A DNA stretch of 39,608 bases, taken from contig CAYPMR010000034.1 in assembly GCA_964411665.1 (NCBI GenBank), positions 1 to 39,608 on the forward strand. Reading direction: 5' to 3'. Positions 8,488 through 17,152 of this stretch are shown here, piece by piece (position 1 is the first letter of the stretch; every line of letters starts with the position of its first letter). Under the pieces are notes generated by a model that did not search any database, was not told the origin of the DNA, and worked only from the letters and a program-made list of their open reading frames with translations. A program made the translations under genes and the position numbers. This DNA comes from CALFCE01 sp964411665 (lineage in GTDB: Bacteria; Pseudomonadota; Gammaproteobacteria; Granulosicoccales; Granulosicoccaceae).

Positions 8488-9792
8488 TTGAAAGACGTAG
8501 AATCAAACAACCACCCAATATCGACGACAACCTCTGTACAGATGCAGGAGTTGCACGTGAGCTGGGAGATGCCGGTCGCATTTACCACTGATCTGTTTGC
8601 TATCGACAATCCTCTGTTTCGCGACACCGTGATCAGACAGGAACAGACAAAATGTCATCGCCTGCTCGTGTTCGTCGATGCGGGCGTGCTTGAAGCAGAT
8701 AACACCCTTCTACCAAGACTCACCACCTATTGCGAACATTATTCGGAACACTTGAAACTTGCCTGTCCACCGATTAATTTGCCAGCCGGTGAAGATCTTA
8801 AAAATGACTGGCAACAGATCGAATCCATGCTGATAAAGTGCCATGAATGTCATATCGACAGGCATTCCTATGTGATCGGTATAGGTGGTGGCGCTTTGTT
8901 GGACTCAGTTGGTTTGGTCGCTGCCATTGCTCATCGTGGCATTCGCCATATTCGCATACCGACTACGGTGCTTTCACAAAACGATTCTGGCGTTGGTGTA
9001 AAAAACGGCATCAATTTGTTTGGCCAGAAAAACTATCTCGGTACTTTTGCTCCACCTTTCGCAGTACTCAATGATTATAAATTTATAGAATCTCTTACCG
9101 AGCGTGACAAAATCTGCGGTATGTCGGAAGCCGTTAAGGTGGCATTGATACGCGATAGAATATTTTTTAACTGGCTAGAGAAATACGCTCCCCAGTTGCG
9201 CAATTTCGACGCCAGCGCCATGCAACACATGATCAAACGTTGTGCAGAGCTGCACATGCGTCAAATCTGTCAAGGTGGCGATCCGTTTGAAACCGGAAGT
9301 GCAAGGCCACTGGATTTCGGCCATTGGTCGGCACATAAGCTGGAAACGCTAAGCGAACATAGCTTGCGTCATGGCGAAGCGGTCGCTATCGGCATTGCGT
9401 TGGACACACATTATTCAATCTGTACTGGCTTACTGGAGGACGGGCTTGATGAGCGGGTTTGTGTGCTTCTTGAACAATTGGGATTCTCTTTGTGGCACCC
9501 TGCATTGGAGGCAGTAACAGACGGTGGCAAACTTGCCTTACTAACCGGCTTAGACGATTTTCGTGAACATCTCGGTGGCAAATTGACTATTACATTGTTG
9601 CGCAATCTGGGTGAAGGGATCGAAGTGCACAGTATGGATAAAGAACAGATAGGCCATAGTATCCGGTGGTTGCAAAATCGGCCGCAAAATCGTTTTCTGA
9701 GCAAAGCTCACACAATACCAAACACCTCGACAACCGGTGTTACGACAGATAGGGTAGTGCGCACTCAATCAAAACAAAAAGACAACAGGTAA
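8488..9792 (+). CDS. eboD: EboD, 3-dehydroquinate synthase-like enzyme of the Ebo cluster
   Basis: 434 residues, related to 3-dehydroquinate synthase (AroB) and sugar-phosphate cyclases. Seen: the nucleotide-binding motif IGIGGGALLD, the PTTVLSQNDSGVGVKNG block, metal-ligand region DFGHWSAHKLE and RHGEAVAIGI. Its place at the head of eboA-eboB-eboF, not with shikimate genes, identifies it as EboD rather than housekeeping AroB. Family knowledge: Ebo clusters are tied to moving a scytonemin precursor to the periplasm in cyanobacteria and to a nematode-repelling trait in Pseudomonas fluorescens; the metabolite handled here is unknown. The start used is a TTG with no strong ribosome binding site; an ATG 18 codons later (8542) is the alternative. 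The C-terminal 40 residues are low-complexity and polar. The stop overlaps the eboA start by one base. Confidence 0.88.
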   Translation: MKDVESNNHPISTTTSVQMQELHVSWEMPVAFTTDLFAIDNPLFRDTVIRQEQTKCHRLLVFVDAGVLEADNTLLPRLTTYCEHYSEHLKLACPPINLPAGEDLKNDWQQIESMLIKCHECHIDRHSYVIGIGGGALLDSVGLVAAIAHRGIRHIRIPTTVLSQNDSGVGVKNGINLFGQKNYLGTFAPPFAVLNDYKFIESLTERDKICGMSEAVKVALIRDRIFFNWLEKYAPQLRNFDASAMQHMIKRCAELHMRQICQGGDPFETGSARPLDFGHWSAHKLETLSEHSLRHGEAVAIGIALDTHYSICTGLLEDGLDERVCVLLEQLGFSLWHPALEAVTDGGKLALLTGLDDFREHLGGKLTITLLRNLGEGIEVHSMDKEQIGHSIRWLQNRPQNRFLSKAHTIPNTSTTGVTTDRVVRTQSKQKDNR

Positions 9793-10724
9793 TGACTGGT
9801 GCAACAGATTCGCAGAGAACATCTGCGATCAATTTGCTCGCCTTGTGGCTGAAAAAACGTCTAACGGCTGACGAATTCCAATGGCTGACAGCACAGATTC
9901 AAGAATCTTTGCACAGCAACTCCAATAAGGCTCTTTTTATTACGCTTGGTAAAATTCCAAGAACAATCTCACGTGCTGATTTACAGCTTGATCAGTCAGA
10001 ATTGGAAGCTGGGCAGGCACTTCGGCCCGGTTGGGATCCGTCTCATTGGAATCTCAGCGGCGCCGCCCGAATCCTGTTGATAGCTGAAATGGCTCAAGCG
10101 CGGGGCGACGAGTTCATAGCGACCTACCGTGAGATTTGCCGCACAGCTGATGTCACTGAGCTGGTTGAACTCTATTGCGCTTTACCGCTCCTGCGCTCAC
10201 ATAAACATATTGATACTCAAATCGGCGATGGGCTGAGATCAAATATGCGCTCTGTGTTTGAAGCCATAGCTCACCGCAATCCCTACCCGGCAGAGAATTT
10301 TGATCAGCACCGTTGGAATCATATGATTTTGAAGTTGCTCTTTATAGGCAGCACCCTCGCCCCGGTACAACAGCTGGATGCACGGGCGAATCCGGAGCTC
10401 GCAACAATTCTGTGCGACTACGCGCATGAGCGCTGGGCAGCCGGCCGCCCCGTCAGCTGCGAGCTGTGGCGTTGCGTTGGACCTTTTGCAACAGGCAAAC
10501 AGATTGATGATCTGGCGCGAGCATTGTCAGATCCAGATAAACACCAACAACATGCTGCAGCCATTGCTCTGGCTCAAAGCGATGATCCTGACGCCATCAA
10601 GGTATTACAAACAAATGAAGCACTAAACGACGCTGTAATACAGGGCAAATTGCACTGGGAAGGCGAAAATCCACTACCCTCACTAACAGAATTCCATTTA
10701 ACGCCCAAGGAACCATTGCCATGA
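9792..10724 (+). CDS. eboA: EboA family protein
   Basis: 310 residues, soluble, mostly helical. It matches the EboA family as I know it: EAGQALRPGWDP, the DGLRSNMRSVFEAIAHRNPYP block, WNHMILKLLFIGSTL and CDYAHERWAAGRPVS leading to LWRCVGPF. The biochemical role of EboA is not established; it is one of the conserved members of the Ebo metabolite-traffic cluster. It starts on TAATG shared with the eboD stop and ends in ATGA shared with eboB, so translation is coupled on both sides. No signal peptide or membrane helix is visible. Confidence 0.9.
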   Translation: MTGATDSQRTSAINLLALWLKKRLTADEFQWLTAQIQESLHSNSNKALFITLGKIPRTISRADLQLDQSELEAGQALRPGWDPSHWNLSGAARILLIAEMAQARGDEFIATYREICRTADVTELVELYCALPLLRSHKHIDTQIGDGLRSNMRSVFEAIAHRNPYPAENFDQHRWNHMILKLLFIGSTLAPVQQLDARANPELATILCDYAHERWAAGRPVSCELWRCVGPFATGKQIDDLARALSDPDKHQQHAAAIALAQSDDPDAIKVLQTNEALNDAVIQGKLHWEGENPLPSLTEFHLTPKEPLP

Positions 10725-11659
10725 TGCTGATCGACCCACACACACACATGATCTCGCGTACCACTGACGATTATGAAGCGATGGCGGCAGCAGGCGTCGT
10801 AGCAGTGATTGAACCCGCCTTCTGGGTCGGACAACCACGTACCCATGTTGCAACTTACATGGACTACTTGTCGGCAATCGTCGGTTTCGAGCGTTTTCGA
10901 GCAGGACAATTCGGTATTCGACACTATTGCACCATTGGTCTTAATTCCAAAGAATCAAATAACGAGGAGCTGGCAGAAGCTGTCATGGAGATTTTGCCCC
11001 GCTTCGCGTTAAAAGAAGGAGTCGTAGCGATTGGTGAGATCGGTTACGACGAGCAGACTGAACTGGAAGATCGATTCTTTCGTTTACAACTGGAGCTTGC
11101 AAAAGAGCTTGAGCTACCGGTTATGATTCACACACCGCATCGCGACAAAAAACGCGGCACGACACGATCAATGGATGTCTGCGATGAACACGACATGGAC
11201 CCATCGATGATTGTGGTGGATCACAACAATGAGGAGACTGTGCGGGAAGTACTCGATCGTGGCTACTGGGCAGCATTTTCAATCTATCCGTCCACTAAAA
11301 TGGGCAACTCACGCATGGTGGATATTCTCACCGAGTACGGGTCGGAGCGCATTATGGTCGATTCTGCTTGCGACTGGGGAATATCAGAACCACTAGGTGT
11401 CGCAAAAACAGCCAAACTGGCACTTGAGCGAGGCATTCCTGCAGAAGATGTGAGGCGAGTGTGTTATCAGAACGCGCTTGATGCTTATGGCCAAAGTGGA
11501 CAGATCAAAGAACAAGACTGGCTTTCACCCCCACCCATCGACCAACGAAATCTGTATGAAGGTAATTCCATTCTGCGCGGTGGACGGGATCCGGTGATTG
11601 ATACTGAATCCGCAGACAGCTCTGTTAAACGCAATGCCAACAATCTGATAATCGAATGA
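10721..11659 (+). CDS. eboB: EboB, TatD-like metal-dependent hydrolase
   Basis: 312 residues of the TatD/amidohydrolase TIM-barrel type. Metal-site motifs are visible: IDPHTHM at the N-terminus, AIGEIGYDE in the middle, VMIHTPHR and IVVDHNNEE with a late aspartate in MVDSACDWG. Within Ebo clusters this is EboB. It differs from housekeeping TatD nucleases in its context and in the N-terminal HTHMISRTTDDYEAM segment. Its start overlaps the eboA stop by four bases and its stop overlaps the eboF start by four bases, so it is in the middle of a translationally coupled operon. The substrate is unknown. Confidence 0.9.
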   Translation: MMLIDPHTHMISRTTDDYEAMAAAGVVAVIEPAFWVGQPRTHVATYMDYLSAIVGFERFRAGQFGIRHYCTIGLNSKESNNEELAEAVMEILPRFALKEGVVAIGEIGYDEQTELEDRFFRLQLELAKELELPVMIHTPHRDKKRGTTRSMDVCDEHDMDPSMIVVDHNNEETVREVLDRGYWAAFSIYPSTKMGNSRMVDILTEYGSERIMVDSACDWGISEPLGVAKTAKLALERGIPAEDVRRVCYQNALDAYGQSGQIKEQDWLSPPPIDQRNLYEGNSILRGGRDPVIDTESADSSVKRNANNLIIE

Positions 11660-13098
11660 GTACAGCAGCCATGGATCAGACGCTGGTCATTCTTGTTGTC
11701 GGGCTAAGCCCTTCACTGCTTGGTAAACACACACCCAATCTAAACCGGTTGATCGAACGCGGCGGCATGTGCCCGATGAGAACCACCTTGCCTGCTGTGA
11801 CCTGCAGTATGCAATCCACGCTGTTGACAGGCGCACCACCGGCCACCCATGGCGCCGTTGCCAACGGCTGGTATTTTCGTGACTTATCGGAAGTCTGGTT
11901 ATGGCGCCAATCCAACAAATTGATCGCTGGTGAAAAAATCTGGCAAGCAGCACGTAAACGAAACCCGGACTTTACAACTGCAAAAATGTTCTGGTGGTAC
12001 AACATGTATGCAGATGTCGAATGGAGTGCCACACCACGTCCCATGTATCCGGCTGACGGGCGCAAGATTCCCGATCACTATGCCTGGCCAAAAGAACTAC
12101 ACGATGAACTCGATAGCATGTTGGGTCAGTTTCCATTGTTTAAATTCTGGGGACCAACGGCAGACATAACTTCAAGTGAATGGATTGCCCAGGCAACGAT
12201 GCATGTCATGGCCACACGTAATCCCACGCTTACGCTGACCTATCTTCCGCACCTTGACTATAACTTGCAACGTCTGGGTCCGGATACCGAACACCCAACC
12301 ATACAAAAAGACATAAGCGAAATAGATGCGTTGTGCGGGCAACTCATCGACGCCGCTGACGAGAGTGGTCGTCATGTGATTGTTGTATCGGAATACGGCA
12401 TTACACCCGTAGTAGACGCCATTCACATCAATCGTTCCTTGCGGGAAGCCGGATGGCTGGAAGTGCGAAACGAGAATGGCCGTGAACAACTTGACGCTGG
12501 TGCTTCAAAAGCCTTTGCAGTTGCTGATCATCAGATTGCCCACGTCTATGTACGCGACGATTTACCAGTAGAGCAAGTGAAATCCCGTTTGCAGGCAATT
12601 GACGGTATTGAACAGGTTTACGACAAAAACGAACAGGCTGATATTGGACTAGACCACGAACGTTCCGGCGAACTGGTTGCAGTGTCAGCTGCAGATCGCT
12701 GGTTCAGTTATTACTACTGGCTGGATAAGGACTGCGCACCTGACTATGCTCGCACAGTTGATATCCATCGTAAGCCCGGCTACGACCCGGTTGAATTGTT
12801 TGTTGATCCAAAACTAAAAACACCCAAGCTAACGATCGGTCGAAAAATCATCGCAAGAAAACTGGGTATTCGAAATCTGCTGGATGTTATCTCTGATGAG
12901 GACACGCAATTGGTAAAAGGATCGCACGGACGTCCCACAGATGATCCTGCAGATGGGCCACTTGTGATTAGCTCGCGTGCAGATTTGCTATCTGATTTGT
13001 CTATCTTCTCTATTTCAAACGATGCGCATCAAACTTTGGATGCAACCGCGTTTAAATCATTGGTACTAGCACACTGCTTTGGCCCCAAGCACACATAA
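11656..13098 (+). CDS. eboF: EboF, alkaline phosphatase/nucleotide pyrophosphatase-superfamily protein
   Basis: 480 residues of the alkaline phosphatase superfamily. TPNLNRLIERGG is followed by TLPAVTCSMQSTLLTG, where the threonine of PAVTC sits where the nucleophile of pyrophosphatases/phosphodiesterases is expected. ATHGAVANGWYFRD, YLPHLDYNLQRLGPD, VVSEYGITP and ADHQIAH provide further metal-site positions. The first strand reads VILVVGLSP, lacking the aspartate usual in this superfamily, but this seems to be typical of the EboF group. It is the last gene of eboD-A-B-F, overlapping eboB by four bases. No signal peptide is seen, so it is probably cytoplasmic. No clear terminator follows. Confidence 0.87.
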   Translation: MSTAAMDQTLVILVVGLSPSLLGKHTPNLNRLIERGGMCPMRTTLPAVTCSMQSTLLTGAPPATHGAVANGWYFRDLSEVWLWRQSNKLIAGEKIWQAARKRNPDFTTAKMFWWYNMYADVEWSATPRPMYPADGRKIPDHYAWPKELHDELDSMLGQFPLFKFWGPTADITSSEWIAQATMHVMATRNPTLTLTYLPHLDYNLQRLGPDTEHPTIQKDISEIDALCGQLIDAADESGRHVIVVSEYGITPVVDAIHINRSLREAGWLEVRNENGREQLDAGASKAFAVADHQIAHVYVRDDLPVEQVKSRLQAIDGIEQVYDKNEQADIGLDHERSGELVAVSAADRWFSYYYWLDKDCAPDYARTVDIHRKPGYDPVELFVDPKLKTPKLTIGRKIIARKLGIRNLLDVISDEDTQLVKGSHGRPTDDPADGPLVISSRADLLSDLSIFSISNDAHQTLDATAFKSLVLAHCFGPKHT

Positions 13099-13539
13099 TC
13101 TCAAATCTGCGTAATCTTTCACAGCACGATACAAACACATAAATACTGCGCCTTAAAGTCAATCATTTGGCACGCATGTGTAGATTCCAGCATGCAATTA
13201 ATACATGCAAAGCGTAAGTTTTATAAAGAGTGAAATTTGTCATAGACTGTCAAGCTTTGGGCATACTAAGATTGAAAATCATTCGATCTCTTTGTTGTAC
13301 GCAGCTCTGATCAATCGAATAAAGTTGTAAGTGTTATAGATTGTCAACTCATTGACTTTATCTTTGTATTTTTTAGGTATAGCTGCATAACAGCCCAGTT
13401 ACAGGTGCATGTTGCACGCAAAGTGACAACACATGACCAAACAGTCACTGCCCATTTAACTGTTCTATTGTTATCGTACTGGACAGAAATATTGACGCTG
13501 TGTGCGTACTAACCACAGCTCAGGGAGACGTAGATAGAA
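13099..13539. other. Intergenic region eboF / GH10
   Basis: About 440 bases with no supported gene. Two similar stretches, CATAGACTGTCAA (13241-13253) and TATAGATTGTCAA (13335-13347), could be a duplicated protein-binding site, which is speculative. GGGAGA at 13523-13528 is a fair ribosome binding site for the GH10 start at 13540. No clear promoter or terminator. Confidence 0.35.
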
Positions 13540-16500
13540 ATGTGTTTAAGGACAGAACAAAGGACAATTGAAACAGGTAAAATGAAAAAAACTGAAAATA
13601 GCCAGCAACCGGCGCACATGTATCCGGTGACCTTCGCAAGATCCATCGCTCATTTTTTCGCTAGATTAATATCAACCGAATCAGCAAAGCCGAATGCATC
13701 CGCACGTCGACTATTTACTCTGTCGTCAATCCTGGCTTTGTTTGTTTTTAGCAATGCAACCTTTGCAACGCCTGCTCAACCGACAGGATTGACCGGTACA
13801 GTTTCCGGATCAACCGTGTCACTCACCTGGGACAGAGATCCGTCTGGCCAAACCAACGGTTATAATATTTACGCCAATAATAATTACATCGATACAATAC
13901 TGGCTGATCAGGGTCCAAACACATACAACGGCACCATCGAAGCGGGTCGATTGACTTCCTTCACCGTAGTTGCCTTTAGCTCAGCACCGGTTGAATTCTC
14001 GCCAGCGTCCGATTCTGTTGAATTACCTGAGTCATTAATTCCCAATGACCTCACTATCCCGCCGAGCACCCCAACAAACCTAACAGGCGAGATTCAGGAA
14101 ACTACTGTCTCTCTGAGCTGGACAGCTTCAACAGATGATGAAGCAGTCCAGGGTTACAACCTTTATCAGAACGAGTCTTATCTGACAACAGTTTTCGATA
14201 CGACCTATGAAGGACAGGTAACAGCTGGTGAGAGCTACAGTTGGTATGTAGTGGCCTTTGATATCCGGAATAATTTCTCCAGCCGATCTGAACGACTGCG
14301 CCTGCCGGATACCGGGCCTGTCGATACGACTATCCCGCCAAGCGTGCCGGGCGGATTAAGTGGCAACACGAGCGCAGCTGGCAACAACAACCTGTCAGCC
14401 ACTCTTTCATGGACAGCGTCAACCGATGATCAACAGGTAGCAGGCTACAATGTCTATACAGATGGTGCGTACACAACAACAGTTTTCGACACGAGCTATG
14501 CAACAGATATCGCCGCTGATAGTTTTACAACATTTAATATCGTGGCATTCGACTTCGATGACAATTTCTCTGCGCAATCGCAATCCATCACGCTACCAAA
14601 CATCACAGATCCTGCAGCACTGGAAGAGCCGCCCACACAGCCACAGCAACTAGCTGGCTCAATCAACGGTACTACCCTTTCATTAAGCTGGTCAGCATCA
14701 AGCGATAACATTGGTGTTGGAGGCTATAACGTCTACCAGAATAACGATTATCTGACGACAGTTTTTGACACGAACTACACCGGGTCAGTGACCTCAGACA
14801 CGCTTTATACTTACTACGTTGTGGCCTTTGACAGAAACGGTAATTTTTCTACCCAATCAGAGCAAATCGTATTGCCCGAAGGCAGTGAACTGGTACAACC
14901 GCAAGCACCACTCGCTCCTGCTACCTTGACAGGCTCACTGACTGCACTGAACACTAACGGTAACGGCGAGCATGCGGTCGATCTGAGCTGGAGCGCAGCG
15001 CAAAGCTCTGTCGCTATTAGCGGGTATAACGTCTACCAGAACAATCAATATCTAACCACTGTGTTCGATACCAGTTACAGCGGCGAGGTACCCGACGATG
15101 GCCCCTACTCTTATTACGTCGTCGCTTTTGATGGCTTTGGTAGTTTCTCACCGGCCTCCCAAACACTATCACTGCCTGACAACGCGAACCAACCACCACA
15201 CTTTGACGGATTTGTTGATCAAACCACCGATGCCGGTCAGCTCTGGGAACTGATTGTGCGACCGCTTGATAACGACGGCGGAGCACCGGGCCTGTTTGGC
15301 GGTGTGTTGCCAACAGGTATGCGCTCTACTGATAACTTTGATGGCACTCGAACCCTGTCATGGCGGCCACTACAGCCAGAGGTAGGTGATCATCGTATTA
15401 CATTCACAGCCTTTGACGCTCAAGACCCATCGATATCGGTAACTGAAACAATAACCTTAAGTGTCGTATTACCAGAGGATCTGTCGACTATCCCTAACCC
15501 AGGACCAACGATAGACGCAATCGGTAGTTTCAGAGTCAGGACCGGCGACACGGTAGTGATGCGAGTCAAAGCAGTGGACGCCAATGGCACCATTGCACGT
15601 CTGGAAATACTCAATCCGCCCGAAGGGTCAACGTTCGATGTATTCCCGGACGACCCGCAAGTACGTGTGTTGCGCTGGACCACAACACCTGGTGATCTCG
15701 GCACAGTGAGATTCGATTTTTTGGCGACCGATGCTGATGATCCGGCATTAACATTTTCATCTTCTGTTGAGTTGGAGATTGTCGATCCGTCCGAATACAT
15801 CCGCGAAGGAGAACGTCTACGTAACCTGGCCGATGCCCGCAACTTTCAATTCGGCTACGCACACTTACTTGAATGGTATGCACAAACCGATGGTGATCTC
15901 TATGCCAGTGTTGCCGCGGAAGAGTTCAATCTGCTAAGTACGGAAAACTCCATGAAAATGGGTTACATGTGGCCAGAGCCAGGACGTTTTCGTTTTGAAG
16001 GTGCTGATCGCGAAGTAGAATTTGCCAGAGCAAATAATATGGATGTGCATGGTCATCCACTACTCTGGTATACGATCTTGCCACCGTGGATCATTAATTC
16101 ACCTGTTGAGCAGCGTGAGTCGATCATGAATACATTTATCGATACCGTGGTCCCACGTTACCGCGAAGACGTGACTATCTGGGATGTTGTCAACGAGGCA
16201 CTTGAAGCTGACGGGACCATGCGCAACTCAGTCTGGTTCGAAGCCATGGGTGAAGAGTATATTGATATGGCTTTTCGCCGAACTCGAGCATTGGATCCAG
16301 ATGCCACACTGCTTTACAACGAATTCGACGTCTCTTTCAACGGGCCTAAATCAGACGGCATGTATGCTTTGATGCAACGTTTGCTGGCTGATGGTGTACC
16401 CATTGACGGTGTCGGCTTCCAGATGCACTTCACGACATCATTCGATCGATTCGATGAAGTCGCTTCAAATTTGCAGCGTTTTGCCGACCTTGGCCTTGAT

Positions 16501-16737
16501 GTTTACATCACTGAGCTTGATGTTGCCATGGAACCCGGTGCAACAACTGAGCAACAGGCAGCCGTGTTTGCAGATGCAGTTTCCATCTGCCTCGCGCAAC
16601 CCCGATGTAAAGCCGCACAGATTTGGGGCTTTACTGATAGGTATTCCTGGCTAGGAGATCGCGAAGCGCTCGTACTCGATCGTGACTATCAGGCAAAGCC
16701 TGCTTACCGTGCTTTGCAGAACGTATTGTCACAGTAA
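13540..16737 (+). CDS. Secreted modular GH10 xylanase-like enzyme with five FN3-like repeats
   Basis: 1065 residues. A long N-terminal tail is followed by a signal segment ending FSNATFA before TPAQ. Five FN3-like modules begin near residues 78, 174, 266, 364 and 457; modules 2 to 5 share a GYNxY...TTVFDT core. Two cadherin-like or Ig-like modules (about 550-650 and 654-750) lead to a C-terminal GH10 barrel (about 752-1065). In it TENSMKM, WDVVNEAL (acid/base E886), GFQMHF and YITELDV (nucleophile E992) are intact. The usual VWH after the GH(T/P) motif reads LWY. GH10 enzymes cut beta-1,4-xylan; substrate inferred. An internal ATG at 13582 is an alternative start, but GGGAGA favours 13540. 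The next two genes, a beta-barrel protein and a GH16 lipoprotein, suggest a polysaccharide-handling group. Confidence 0.9.
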   Translation: MCLRTEQRTIETGKMKKTENSQQPAHMYPVTFARSIAHFFARLISTESAKPNASARRLFTLSSILALFVFSNATFATPAQPTGLTGTVSGSTVSLTWDRDPSGQTNGYNIYANNNYIDTILADQGPNTYNGTIEAGRLTSFTVVAFSSAPVEFSPASDSVELPESLIPNDLTIPPSTPTNLTGEIQETTVSLSWTASTDDEAVQGYNLYQNESYLTTVFDTTYEGQVTAGESYSWYVVAFDIRNNFSSRSERLRLPDTGPVDTTIPPSVPGGLSGNTSAAGNNNLSATLSWTASTDDQQVAGYNVYTDGAYTTTVFDTSYATDIAADSFTTFNIVAFDFDDNFSAQSQSITLPNITDPAALEEPPTQPQQLAGSINGTTLSLSWSASSDNIGVGGYNVYQNNDYLTTVFDTNYTGSVTSDTLYTYYVVAFDRNGNFSTQSEQIVLPEGSELVQPQAPLAPATLTGSLTALNTNGNGEHAVDLSWSAAQSSVAISGYNVYQNNQYLTTVFDTSYSGEVPDDGPYSYYVVAFDGFGSFSPASQTLSLPDNANQPPHFDGFVDQTTDAGQLWELIVRPLDNDGGAPGLFGGVLPTGMRSTDNFDGTRTLSWRPLQPEVGDHRITFTAFDAQDPSISVTETITLSVVLPEDLSTIPNPGPTIDAIGSFRVRTGDTVVMRVKAVDANGTIARLEILNPPEGSTFDVFPDDPQVRVLRWTTTPGDLGTVRFDFLATDADDPALTFSSSVELEIVDPSEYIREGERLRNLADARNFQFGYAHLLEWYAQTDGDLYASVAAEEFNLLSTENSMKMGYMWPEPGRFRFEGADREVEFARANNMDVHGHPLLWYTILPPWIINSPVEQRESIMNTFIDTVVPRYREDVTIWDVVNEALEADGTMRNSVWFEAMGEEYIDMAFRRTRALDPDATLLYNEFDVSFNGPKSDGMYALMQRLLADGVPIDGVGFQMHFTTSFDRFDEVASNLQRFADLGLDVYITELDVAMEPGATTEQQAAVFADAVSICLAQPRCKAAQIWGFTDRYSWLGDREALVLDRDYQAKPAYRALQNVLSQ

Positions 16738-17152
16738 GCGCACCAAGCTAATCAATCATATGATTGGCTGACGCCGAAATCCTCGGACATTCATATTCGG
16801 CACAGCTGTTAACATGAGATCAGGGTCTGCCTCACGACCCTGATCCAGCAATCCTTTCCGAAAACTTCTCATCACGCACCGCCACCAACACACTCGTCAA
16901 ATACGACGAGTATAGTTTTTCAATGACACCGCCAGACCCGCAGTTAGTGCCTTTGCGTGGGGGTTTTCGGCTCAGACCTGCCACAACACACTGAAGTTCT
17001 GGTGAACCCAATAAAGTCTTTTTCAAACGTACTATTTTGCATTAACCCATCAAACTGACAAACAAGTAAAAACAAACTGCAATGTTAATAGACAAGATAT
17101 GGCATGTAACCTGAATCTTGAACGCGGTCGCAAAATGAACAAATGCCGCTAA
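16738..17152. other. Intergenic region GH10 / beta-barrel protein
   Basis: About 415 bases. It holds a perfect 14-base palindrome CAATCATATGATTG (16753-16766) and a strong hairpin at 16818-16845. A 64-codon open frame on the minus strand (17026-16832) shows no family features and I do not accept it. Confidence 0.4.
16818..16845. terminator. Strong hairpin downstream of the GH10 gene
   Basis: GATCAGGGTC and GACCCTGATC form a perfect ten-base stem with an eight-base loop, about 80 bases past the GH10 stop. No T-run follows on either strand, so it could be an mRNA 3'-end stabiliser rather than a true intrinsic terminator. Confidence 0.45.

Noticed and set aside
8488..9792. Housekeeping aroB (shikimate pathway)
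   Set aside because: Sequence is divergent from AroB and the gene is fused by overlap to eboA-eboB-eboF, which identifies it as eboD.
13780..15180. Repeated DNA blocks suggestive of a tandem array
   Set aside because: They are explained by the five FN3-like protein modules of the GH10 enzyme and drift at the DNA level.
16832..17026. 64-codon minus-strand open frame after the GH10 gene
   Set aside because: It overlaps a strong hairpin, has no ribosome binding site or recognisable motif, and is mostly basic, odd composition typical of a chance frame.
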